Source of the DNA: Nicotiana tabacum
Taxonomy: Eukaryota; Streptophyta; Magnoliopsida; Solanales; Solanaceae
Reading direction: 5' to 3'
DNA length: 64,000 nt
NCBI RefSeq assembly: GCF_000715075.1
Contig: NC_134102.1
Location: 97,295,766-97,359,765 of the forward strand
The notes beneath the pieces were generated by a model. It ran no database searches and was not told the DNA's origin. It saw nothing but the letters and a program-made list of their open reading frames with translations. This document shows positions 13,809-23,816 of the stretch, piece by piece; within the stretch, counting starts at the first letter, position 1, and the number at the start of each line of letters is the position of its first letter. The translations under genes were made by a program, and so were the position numbers.

Positions 13809-14408
13809 TGTTTACCCGAAAAATCGGATAATGTTGAATTTATGTATGGTTCTAAGGGCAAGTAGATTCCTTTGATCTGAAAATAACAATACACGTATTT
13901 ATGGTGCAAAAATAGAAGATGATGAACAAAGATATTTAGTGAACTTAAGAAGGATAAACACAATGAATTCTTAATCCCCAGCCCAAAAAGTGCCTTCTAT
14001 TACAAACTATCTTTTCTTTTATAGCCAAGGATCACTACTTTATCTATAGCAACATGATGGAATAAATATTACTAGTGGAGGACCCATGATGGTGTGTCTC
14101 CTCCTTAATTCCCGCAGAGATTCTCTCCTTTGGTGCGGTTGTAACAGCTTTTTATCTGTGAACTCGATACTGACTCGAGCTCGGTATCGGATCGGAACCT
14201 CGGCCTTGGTTTCGAGCTAGGTGATCACTTTTGGGCATCGATGTTCGGGACCTGTATCGGTCGATGTTACCTCGGTCGATTCGAACACCCGAGCTCGACG
14301 CCCCCATCTCGGAATTCGTTCGGGGTCTCCATGAAGATGCCCCTTGATTGAAATACCATCCTCGATCGATCTTCATGACCGAGGATCGGTTTTAACTGTA
14401 TACAGATA
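13809..14408 (-). repeat. 3' LTR of the first Tat element
   Basis: It starts TGTTTACCC on the plus strand and ends ...TATACAGATA, matching 23216-23816 along its length. I counted about 27 differences in 600 positions, mostly transitions, so about 95% identity. The minus-strand start is either TATCTGTATAC or the internal TGTATAC; the flanks do not settle which. Confidence 0.9.
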
Positions 14409-14422
14409 GCCCCCTCGTTTCT
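14409..14422 (-). promoter_or_regulatory. Polypurine tract
   Basis: On the minus strand it reads AGAAACGAGGGGGC directly before the 3' LTR, the expected plus-strand primer site for the element. Confidence 0.75.
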
Positions 14423-14602
14423 TGGAAAGGAGATGACGAAAAACGATGTGATTTCCCTAAGGTTTGACCGAATCGATAATGACGTTTCTATCGGCTTTGA
14501 CTATGACGTGCGTGATAGCTGTCCCATCGATTTGGTTTTATCGAGGCATTTAATGTGTGTCAGTCGGTGGTCGGCCACCGCTAGAAACGAATCGCCATAC
14601 CT

Positions 14603-14610
14603 TATAAATA
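14603..14610 (+). promoter_or_regulatory. TATA-like box for the antisense gene
   Basis: TATAAATA lies 157 bp upstream of the ATG at 14767 on the plus strand, just inside the element next to the 3' LTR. A TATA box here would let the antisense gene be transcribed on its own, opposite to gag-pol. No transcript evidence is available. Confidence 0.5.
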
Positions 14611-14766
14611 GTTTTCACATATAATATTTTCCACTTTTATGCTTCCTCTTTTCCCAAATTCCCTTTGATTAGTTTCTCTTATTTCGTTGCTTTAGTGCCG
14701 CTTATACCGGAGTTACGGTGTTGTCCCCTCTTTCACCTTTCTTTGCGATTTTTTCTTCTCATATTA

Positions 14767-16311
14767 ATGGCGAAAACTTCGAAAATCGTACCTCACAAGG
14801 AGAAAGCTTCTTCCTCGCGGCTGTGTGACGATAAGGCGCCGCCCGAGCCGTCCGTTCAAGATTATATTCCCGGCCCGTGTATTTTAAAAACTAATTTTAA
14901 GGTGGAGAACCCTTCGTCAGTTCCGGGTCGGTGTGAGCACGTATCGATGTATAAATGCTCTATAGCGGAGGTTCACCTCGAGGCCGTCAGAAAAGACTGC
15001 GGCTGGGGTTCTGAGGTTGTGTTATAAATCCCCTCCCCTGATGAGAGCGTCACTACCTATGTGGAGGGATTTTTAAGTGTTTACACCTATCCCTTTACGT
15101 TGGGAGCTGTCGATCCCGTGATTTTTGATTTCTGCAGGAGATATCAGGTCACCCTCGGCCAAATTCATCCTTTCTTATGGCGTATAGTCATCTTATTACG
15201 TTTCTTCTCTATCAAAGCCGGAGGGTTGGATTTTTCTCTGAGCCACCTTATATGACTGTATCGGCCTCAGATTTATCGTGGACTTATTAAGCTGTATCAT
15301 CGGGCATCGAAGGCTTTGATGTCGAGCATCGATGAAGATAAGGATCGAGGCTGGATGGGTCGATATATTCGAGTGAGGACTCGTGATCTTATCCCGGAGG
15401 AAAAGATGTTGTTTCCTGAAAAATGGAACTTCGACCGTAAGTGATCCATGTTTGCTTTTCATGTCTTTTTCCGTATTTGTTAATATTATTTTCTGATGTC
15501 CAGCTGCACCTTGGATGCCACAAGCTGTGCCTGATCTCGAGGATTGGGTTCGAAAGTTAGCCTCGACTTCATCCTATGCCGAACGCGCTTGGCGTGATTT
15601 GGCTAAAGGTAGATGGGAGGCCAAGAATCATGGTGAGGTTTGGTTCCTGTTTCCCTCGAGGTATATTCTGCGTTCATTTCATTATCAATTTTTCCTTTGT
15701 ATATAGGTGTAACTAGGGATGCCGTTTTGCGGCCTTTGAGCGGTGATGAAGGAAACAAGCCCCCGGTCCTGGAACAGGGAAAAGAAAAGAAACGAAGGGC
15801 TTCCTCTCGGCCGGAGCACCCTAAGACCAAAACTCGAAAGGTGAGGAGAAAAATCATTGCGCTTTCGATCGACTCGGTCCATCGACTGAGGGAGGAAGAA
15901 GAAGAAGAAGAAGATAGCTCCTCGGCTTTGATAGTCCGACCTACGGAGGCAGTCGAGGTTGCTAGAGTTGCTGAGGCTAAGGCGGAGGTTGAGTCGTCGA
16001 AACTTTTGGCAGATAAGTCTATTGATGTATATCGAGCTGATGCTGAGGCCGCTCAGGTGGAGGCCCGGGAAGCGGCGAAGATTGCCGATGCTCGAGCTCA
16101 TTGGGTTGCCGAACTTGTTAAGTGTAAATCTCGGAGGGAGAACCTCGAGGAGATTCATGCTCGAGGTTTCGATCTTACCGAAGAGGTAAGAAAGGCAAAA
16201 GAGCTTGAAGCGGAAGCTGAAGCCTTGGCTTCTGATGATGATGATGATGATAACGATGATGGTAGCAAAAGCGGGTCCGAGGGTGGGGAAGATCTCGACC
16301 CAGAAGCTTAG
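14767..16311 (+). pseudogene. Three-exon antisense gene (aORF) of the first Tat element
   Basis: The ATG at 14767 opens a 1,404-nt spliced frame: exon 1 14767-15436, exon 2 15504-15632, exon 3 15707-16311. Both introns have GT-AG ends and phases that match, and the TAG stop is at 16309-16311. The 467-residue product has a basic serine-rich start, a globular middle (YVEGFLSVYTYPFTLG, DKDRGWMGRYIRVRT), an acidic poly-Glu stretch and an alanine/glutamate-rich coiled-coil C-terminus ending in poly-Asp. Two in-frame stops, TAA at 15025 and TGA at 15253, break exon 1 in this copy. A homologous frame lies at the same place in the second Tat element. Antisense ORFs are known in Tat-lineage elements such as Grande; their role is unknown. 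I recognise no enzymatic motif. Confidence 0.75.
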
Positions 16312-16502
16312 AGTCTAATTCTCATTATCTGTAAATTAATTACGTAGGCAATTTTGTATATATATATATACCAAGGTCGATTTTGATCGATCAGATTTGG
16401 AGTGACGTTTTGCTTGTTGAGTTGATGATAATGTGGTGGTTAACGTAAACTCTGAGTAAACATAGCTTTTTCAATGTTTCAAATTCGATTGGGTCATTGT
16501 TC

Positions 16503-17074
16503 GAACTCGGTAGCTCGTAGGCTTTAATATTTGAGTGTTTATTTCGAACTCGATGCAGAAGTGGCCCGTGGACTTAATATTCGAGTGATTATTTCGAACT
16601 CGAGATAATGTAGAAGCCTGTAGGCTTAATATTCGAGTGATCATTTCGAACTCGAGATAATGTGGTAGCCCGTAGGCTTAATATTTGAGTGATCGTTTTG
16701 AACTCGAGATAATGTGGTAGCCCGTAGGCTTAATATTTGAGTGACCGTTTCGAACTCGATGTTGAAGTAGCCCGTAGGCTTGTTTATTTCGAACTCGAGA
16801 TAATGTGGTAGCCCGTAGGCTTAATATTTGAGTGATCATTTCGAACTCGAGATAATGTGGTAGCCCGTAGGCTTAATATTTGAGTGATCGTTTCGAACTC
16901 GATGTTGAAGTAGCCCGTAGGCTTGTTTATTTCGAACTCGATATAATGTGGTAGCCCGTAGGCTTAATATTTGAGTGATCATTTCGAACTCGATATTGAA
17001 GTAGCCCGTAGGCTTGTTTATTTCGAACTTGAGATAATGTGATAGCCCGTAGGCTTAATATTCGAGTGATCGTT
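16503..17074. repeat. Tandem repeat tract (~52-bp unit, about 12 copies) in the element
   Basis: About twelve units contain the core GCCCGTAGGCTTAATATTTG. The long form is about 52 bp; a short form (core followed by GTTTATTTCGAACTCGA) recurs at 16767, 16913 and 17007. The tract sits between the antisense gene and the end of pol. Such internal tandem arrays are known in Tat/Ogre-type elements and can seed satellite DNA. Confidence 0.9.
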
Positions 17075-17315
17075 AATTCTGGTTGCATAATAAATATCAA
17101 GTCATTGTACATATGTTTTGGGGCAATCTAATATGAGCATGGTTCATTTTGACCATTTTGGCTCTCACAATTTTTCCTCTATTGTTGTGAGAAGACTTTG
17201 TTGCATCTGAACTCGATGTATTTGAGGCCCTGGTGCCCCCCCGGTATTCGAGGCCGTTCGGGCTAAGGGTTGAAAGCCTCGGATACTGTTTTGAAAGCGC
17301 AGCACGATCGATGGT

Positions 17316-17384
17316 TGCCTCATTAAAAACCTTGCCGCAAAAAACCCTTTTGGGAAAAATCGGTCTAAGGAAAAAAGAGTGCAA
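17316..17384 (-). other. Conserved non-coding block downstream of pol
   Basis: Read on the minus strand it has CTCTTTTTTCC, a run resembling GGGTTTTTTGCGGCAAGG, then TTTTTAATGAGGC. A similar block sits at about 48307-48372, at the same place after pol in the second, diverged element. Similar blocks occur, from memory, in many plant LTR elements near the 3' end. Function unknown; an RNA-level role is inference. Confidence 0.55.
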
Positions 17385-17470
17385 CACGTGCTTTTGAGTA
17401 AAAGAATACTTCTGTTCTTCGTTCGAACTTCTGTACGGGACAGTTGAATAAATATGGGAAAGGTCGGACC

Positions 17471-20400
17471 TTAGCAGTAGTACCATTTTAGATGTGATAT
17501 ATTCCAACTGCTTGATAGCTGTTTGCCGTTTATGATGCTGAGCCTGTACGATCCTTTCCCAAAGTTCTCGAGCACCTGGTACGGCCCTTCCCAATTTGGT
17601 CCTAATTTTCCTTCGTTTGGATTCCGAGTGCCGAGTCCCCTGGCTTGAAGTGGCGAAGTTTAGTTCTTCGATTGTAATACCTTTCGATTCGTTACTTTTG
17701 TGCGGCCAACCGGACGAGGGCAGCTTCTCGTCCTTCGTCCGATAATTCAAGGCTGGTGTTCATAGCCTCGTTATCTGCTTCTTCCGTCATGAATCGAAAT
17801 CTGGGACTAGGCTCTCCGACTTTGACTGGTATCAATGCTTCGGAGCCATATACTAAGGAGAATGGGGTCTCCTCTGTACTGGATTTCGATGTTGTTCGGT
17901 ATGCCCAAAGGACTTCGGGCAGGATTTCTCTCCATTTTCCCTTAGCGTGGTTCAATCTCTTCTTCAGGTTTTGAAGAATAGTTTTGTTTGTTTATTCGGC
18001 TTGTCCGTTTCCGCTGGGATGGTATGAGGTTACTAGTATCCTTCTTATTTTGTGGTCTTCGAAGAATTTTGTGATTTTGCTGCCAATGAATTGCTTCCCA
18101 TTATCACATACTATTTCGGATGGTATCCCGAATCGGCATACGATATGATCCCACAAAAAATTGATAACCTCTTTTTCTCTTACTTTCTCGAATGCCTGCG
18201 CTTCAACCCATTTAGAAAAATAGTCAGTCATAAACAAAATAAATCTGGCTTTACCTGGGGTCGATGGTAGGGGGCCGACGATGTCCATTCCTCATTTCAT
18301 GAATGGCCATGGCGATAGGACCGAGTGAAGCTGTTCTCCGGGCTGATGGATCATTGGAGCAAACCTTTGACATTTATCGCATTTACGAACAAATTCTTTT
18401 GCATCTTTGCCCATATCGATCCAATAATACCCTGCTCTGATCACTTTTCGAACTAACATGTCGGCACCGGAGTGATTGCCACAAGTGCCTTCGTGTACTT
18501 CCCGGAGGATGTAATTGGTATCCCCCGGACCTATGCACACTGCCATTGGTCCGTCGAATGTTCTTCGATATAACGTTCCGTCCGCAGCCAAAGTAAATCG
18601 AGCAGCTTTAGTTCGAAGGGTCCTGGACTCTTTATGGTCTGAAGGGAGCTTTCCATTTTTTAAGTATTCAATATACTTATTTCTCCAATCCCAAGTTAAG
18701 CTAGTAGAATTTATTTCGGCGTGCCCTTCTTCGATTATAGAGCTTGAGAGTTGAACGACAGTTTCCGAGTTCAAACCATTCACCTCGACCGATGATCCCA
18801 AATTAGCAAGCGCATCGGCCTCGTTATTCTGTTCTCGTGGAACATGTCGTAGACTCCACTGTTTGAAATGGTTCAAAGTGATAAGCAGTTTGTCTAAATA
18901 CCTTTGCATTCTGCCTTCTCGGACTTCGAAGGTTTTGTTTACTTGACTCACCACTAGCAAAGAGTCGCAGTTGGCCTCAACGACCTCTGCTCCCAAATTT
19001 CTAGCTAGCTCGAGACCTGCAATTATGGCTTCATACTCGGCCTCGTTGTTAGTTAACCTGATAGTTTTAAAAGCTTGCCTAATAATGTTACCCGTGGGAG
19101 ATTTTAAAACTATGCCTAGCCCAGACCCCTTTACGTTCGAAGCTCCGTCCGTAAAGAGGATCCATGCTTTCGTCGATAAATTTGATTTTAACAGTAGTTC
19201 TTTTTCGACTTCGGGTACGAGGGTCGGCGTGAAATCGGCTACGAAGTCTGCTAAAATTTGAGACTTGATGGCCGTTCGAGGTCGATATTCGATATCATAC
19301 CCGCTGAGTTCGATGGCCCATTTGGCCAATCGGCCCGATAGTTCAGGCCTATGTAAAATATTACGAAGTGGGTAGTTGGTTAATACGCTTATGGGGTGGC
19401 ATTGGAAGTACGGTCCTAACTTCCTAGAGGCGCTAACCAGTGCAAGCGCCAGTTTTTTCAAGTGCGGATATCTAGTTTCCGCTTCCCCTAAGGTCCAACT
19501 TACGTAGTAAACAGGAAATTGCGTACCTTCCTCTTCTCGAACCAGGACACTGCTTATGGCGACTTCTGATACTGCCAAGTACAGGTAAAGTTTTTTGTCG
19601 GTTTTTTGTGTGCAGCAGTGGTGGGTTCGATAGATATCGTTTCAGCTCTTGCAACGCTAGTTGGCATTCCGGTGTCCAAGCAAAGTCGTTCTTCTTTTTG
19701 AGTAGAGAGAAAAAGTTGTGGCTTCGATCTGATGATCTCGAAATGAATCGGCCTAAGGCTGCTATTCTTCCTGTTAACCTTTGTACAGCTTTCACGCTGT
19801 TCACGATGGTGATGTCTTCAATGGCCTTGATTTTGTCTGGGTTAATCTCGATTCCCCGATTTGACACCATGAAGCCGAGGTACTTATCCGAGCCGACTCC
19901 GAAAGCACATTTTTCGGGGTTGAGCCTCATGTTGTATTTCCTCAGGATATCGAATGTTTCCTGCAAATGGGACAAATGGTCCTCTGCACGCAGGGACTTG
20001 ACTAGCATGTCATCAATATAGACTTCCATTGATTTACCTATTTGTTCTTCGAACATTCTATTTACCAGGCGTTGATAAGTAGCTCCTGCATTTTTTAGCC
20101 CGAAGGGCATTACGTTATAACAATATGTTCCATATCTGGTCACAAACGAAGTCTTTTCCTGGTCTTCCGGGTTCATCTGGATTTGATTATACTCGGAATA
20201 GGCATCGAGAAAGGTAAGGATCTCGTGGCCGGCCGTGGCATCGATCAAGTGATCGATGTTGGGCAGTGGATAAGAATCTTTGGGGCATGCTTTGTTCAAG
20301 TCTTTGTAGTCTATACACATTCTAAGTTTGTTTCCCTTTTTAGGCACTACGACCACATTGGATAACCATTCGGGGTATTTTACCTCTCTAATGGATCCTA

Positions 20401-20790
20401 TTTTGAGCAGTTTGGTTACCTCATCTTTTATGAATGCGTGCTTCACCTCCGATTGGGGTCTTCTTTTTTGCTTCACCGGTCTGAATCTAGGGGACACACT
20501 TAGTCGATGTGTCGTTATGTCCGGCGGGATCCCTGTTATATCTAAGTGGGACCAAGCAAAGCAATCGATGTTATCGATAAGAAATCGAATGATTTTCTTC
20601 CTGAGTTCGGGTCTCAAACCCCTTCCCAGGTATACCTTTCGTTCGGGCCAGTGATCGATCAAAATGATTTGCTCCAATTCCTCAATAGTTGATTTGGTGG
20701 CATCGGAGTCATCGGGGGTCACGAAGGATCGAGGGATCCACTGATCATATCTTCTTCGATGCTCTGCTTATCTGGCTGGGTCGGGGCCGA
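17471..20790 (-). pseudogene. pol of the first Tat element: RT, RNase H, integrase
   Basis: The reverse transcriptase lies at 19610-20722, with the blocks VVVPKK, MCIDYKDLNKACPKDSYPLP, FLDAYSEYNQI, MPFGLKNAGATYQ and the catalytic box EVYIDDMLVKS. RNase H follows (FTDGAS, NNEAEYEA, REQNNEADALANLGS). The integrase has its zinc finger (CDKCQRFAP), catalytic core (MDIVGPLP, CDNGKQF, SYHPSGNGQAE) and a C-terminus ending in HLKWYYC with a TAA at 17471. Damage: a frameshift near 19580-19610 between RT and RNase H; TGA at 18289 (probable Trp) and TAA at 17989 (probable Ser) inside integrase; a further frame break at the integrase C-terminus near 17690; and a break upstream of 20722. Catalytic residues are otherwise visible. 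Non-functional as it stands. Confidence 0.9.
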
Positions 20791-20802
20791 TATCTTTGAT
20801 TG

Positions 20803-21807
20803 CTATTTGGCATTTCGGTCTTCGACTGTCCCTCCTTTTGAACCAGATCCATTCACTGGCGAAGACGAGGATGTTGGTTTTGCTTCCTCGACGGAGAATA
20901 TTTCCTTTGCGGCTGGTTGTTCTCTGTATACTATTTTGACACATGTCGGTGTTGGGAATTTGAGGACCTGGTGTAGGGTCGAAGGTACAACTCTCATGTT
21001 GTGGATCCAAGGCCTTCCGAAAAGGGCGTTATATCTCATATCGCCTTCGATCACGTGAAACTTTGTTTCCTGAATTGTTCCGGCGACGTTTATCGGTAGG
21101 GTTTTCTCGCCTTTGGTGGTTTCGCATGCCATATTGAATCTGTTTAAAACCAAAGTTGCGGATACGACCCGGTTTTGTAAGCCGAGCTGTTTTACGACCT
21201 TCGATCTGATGATATTGGCCGAGCTACCTGGATCAATTAACACACGCTTAATTTTAATTTTATTCATGAGTACGGATATTACCAGTGCATCGTTATGGGG
21301 TTGGATGATTCCATCTGCATCTTCATCATTGAACGATAAAGTCCCTGTGGGAGCATAATCTTGAATTCGAGATCGCTTTTCCCTCACAATCGACATTTTA
21401 GCGCGTTTGGGCAAAGGTCCCTGAGGGGTATCGCCGCCGCCGATGATCATGTGAATGATGTGCTATGGTTCTTCTTCTTCGTTTTGCTTGCCGAAGTCCT
21501 TGTTTTTAAAATCGTTCTTCGCCCTATCACTCAAAAATTCCCTAAGGTGCCCTTTGTTAAACAGGCGGGCTACTTCCTCTCTTAATTGTCTGCATTCTTC
21601 CGTTTTGTGACCATGGGTGCCATGATACTCACATATATGATTGGGATTCCTTTGGGCCGGATCGGTCTGCATGGGTCGAGGCCATCTGGTATCTTTGATG
21701 CGTCCGATAGCCGATACGATGGCGGATGTATCGATGTTGAAGTTATATTCCGATAATCGAGGAACTTCTATAGGATCGACATATTTATCAAAGCCTCTCT
21801 TGCTCAT
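20803..21807 (-). pseudogene. gag C-terminus and protease of the first Tat element
   Basis: One frame, split by a stop at 21460, holds the gag zinc finger CEYHGTHGHKTEEC (C-x2-H-x4-H-x4-C) and then an aspartic protease. The protease active site reads VLIDPGSSANII, the variant usual in this lineage, followed by the conserved LFGRPWIH block. The frame ends with a TAA before the RT frame begins; that junction is shifted, which fits decay. Confidence 0.8.
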
Positions 21808-21968
21808 AAGTCCCCGAGAATTTTCCCCCGATCATACCTGCGGTTATTCCTAACTGTCTCATGTGCCGAACCGTGGTTCACCTGATCTGTGACGTACGGC
21901 TGGTGTCGGTCTCTGTTTGACCTTTGTTCTCTGTTGGTTTCCTTTAGAATTTTAGTGGTTGCACGGTT

Positions 21969-23126
21969 CTAACGCGTGGGTTCATACGAAAATCCCAATT
22001 GATCATCTTCAACCCTGATTTTCGATTGATACCGATTGTGTATATCCACCCAAATTATTGCAGGGTATTCGATCAAGCTTTGTTTCAGTCGACGCGATGC
22101 TGTCGAACTCAGTCCGTTCAACCCTTGGGTGAAAGCTTGTACGGCCCAGTCGTCCGTGACTGGTGGCAAATCCATGCGTTCCATTTGAAACAGGGATACG
22201 AATTCCCTCAGTATTTCGTCACCCCTTTGTTTTACTTTGAATAGATCCGATTTTCTCGTTGCGACCTTTATGGCACCAGCATGTGCTTTTATGAACGAAT
22301 CTGCTTACATGGTAAAAGAATCGATAGAATTCGGTGGCAAGTTGTGATACCAGATCATTGCTCCTTTTGCGAGGGTCTCTCCGAACTTTTTCAATAATAC
22401 GGACTCGATCTCATCGTCTTCCAAATCGTTGCCTTTGATGGCACATGTATAGGAGGTGAGATGTTCGTTAGGATCGGTCGTACCGTTATATTTGGGAATT
22501 ACGGGCATACAAAACTTTTTTGGGATCGGTTTTGGGGCCGCGCTCGATGAAAAAGGCTTTTGTATGAATTTCTTCGAATCCATCCCTTTCATCATGGGCG
22601 AAGCCCCCGGGATCTGATCGATCCTAGCATCATATGTTTCGAATTTTTTGTCGTTGGCTTTGACTCGTTTTGTGAGTTCCTCGAGTAGTTTAGTAATTTC
22701 CGGAGCGGTTCCTGATTTTCGCTCGTTCGATTTCACTGTGTCGGGCTCCATTCTGGGGGTTACTTCTCGAAGAAGTGGATTGGAGTTAGGATCACTTTGC
22801 ATATGAGTTTGGCTCTACAACTGAGCTATCACTACTTGTTGGGCTTGTAGCATTTCGAAAATCATACGCATGCTGACACCGATATCCCCCGCGCTGTAGG
22901 TGTCTCGGGCTATGGGTCGAGCGCCACCCTGAACGCTTCTTTCCTGCTCGGAACGTTGATTCGCTTCTAGAGCTATTCGTGAATTGATATCTACTGGTAC
23001 TTCGGCTCGAATTTCGGGTTCCTCGATTCGAGCCTCGTTGCTGTTGTTGGGTAGCCTTTCGGCCACGAGCACCGAGTTGTTGGTTTCATCCTGAAGGTCG
23101 GCTTCGAGGTCGATTGGCGGAGCCAT
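21969..23126 (-). pseudogene. gag of the first Tat element
   Basis: The first ATG after the primer site is at 23126 (MAPPIDLEADL); an apparent frame upstream of it starts inside the PBS and is not real. The retrotransposon gag domain is recognisable from KFIQKPF and TDPNEHLTSY through MIWYHNLPPNSI to DDWAVQAFTQGL. Stops at about 22815 and 22302, and a frameshift between 21969 and 21807, break it. Confidence 0.8.
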
Positions 23127-23195
23127 TGCTGGTATGAAGTTGTAAGCTGGAGTGTACTGTATATTTGTATCAAAATAATCACTTATTATCCTTAG

Positions 23196-23212
23196 CCCCA
23201 CGGTGGGCGCCA
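23196..23212 (-). promoter_or_regulatory. Primer binding site (PBS)
   Basis: On the minus strand, TGGCGCCCACCGTGGGG lies three bases after the 5' LTR end ...GGTAAACA. The TGGCGCC start is typical of plant Gypsy PBSs. Which tRNA is the primer cannot be settled by eye. Confidence 0.8.
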
Positions 23213-23215
23213 AAC

Positions 23216-23816
23216 TGTTTACCCAAAGAATCGGATAACGTTGAATTTATGTATGGTTCTAAGGGCAAGTAGATTCCTTTGATCTGAAAATAACAATACA
23301 CGTATTTATGGTGCAAAAATAGAAGATGATGAACAAAGATATTTAGTGAGCTTAAGAAGGATAAATACAATTAATTCTTAATCCCCAGCCAAAAAAGTGC
23401 CTTCTATTACAAACTATCTTTTCTTTTATAGCCAAGGATCACTACTTTATCTATAGCAACATGATGGAATAAATATTACTAGTGGAGGACCCATAATGGT
23501 GTGTCTCCTCCTTAATTCCCGCAGAGATTCTCTCATTTGGTGCGGTTGTAGCAGCATTTTGTCTGTGAACTCGATACCGACTCGAGCTCGGTATCGGATC
23601 GGAACCTCGGCCTTGGTTTCGAACTAGGTGATCACTTTTGGGCATCGATGTTCGGGACCTGTATCGGTCGATGTTACCTCGGTCGATTCGAACGTCCGAG
23701 CTCAACGCCCCCATCTCGGAATTTGTTCGGGGTCTCTATAAAGATACACCCTTGATTGAAATGTTATCCTCGATCGATCTTCATGACCGAGGATCGATTT
23801 TAACCGTATACAGATA
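23216..23816 (-). repeat. 5' LTR of the first Tat element
   Basis: This is the partner of 13809-14408. It begins TGTTTACCC (plus strand), next to the PBS, and ends TATACAGATA. The flanking bases do not form a convincing target duplication with those left of 13809. Confidence 0.9.

Larger units (their letters stand above)
13809..23816 (-). mobile_element. Tat-type Ty3/Gypsy LTR retrotransposon, near complete, decayed
   Basis: Two direct repeats of about 600 bp bound a 10.0-kb element on the minus strand. In element order it has: 5' LTR 23216-23816; PBS 23196-23212; gag; protease; reverse transcriptase with a YIDD box; RNase H; integrase ending at 17471; a tandem-repeat tract; a gene on the opposite strand; PPT 14409-14422; 3' LTR 13809-14408. 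Tat-lineage membership is inferred from the order, the IDPG protease motif, the C-x2-H-x4-H-x4-C gag finger, and an antisense ORF between pol and the 3' LTR. Stops and frameshifts in gag and pol mean it is not autonomous. I found no clear 5-bp target duplication. Confidence 0.9.

Noticed and set aside
17097..17750. 217-codon minus-strand frame at the end of the first element
   Set aside because: It is the wrong frame over the integrase C-terminus plus non-coding DNA; the real frame ends HLKWYYC at 17471.
19608..20021. Plus-strand frames antisense to RT
   Set aside because: Shadow of the minus-strand pol; the RT motifs are clear on the other strand.
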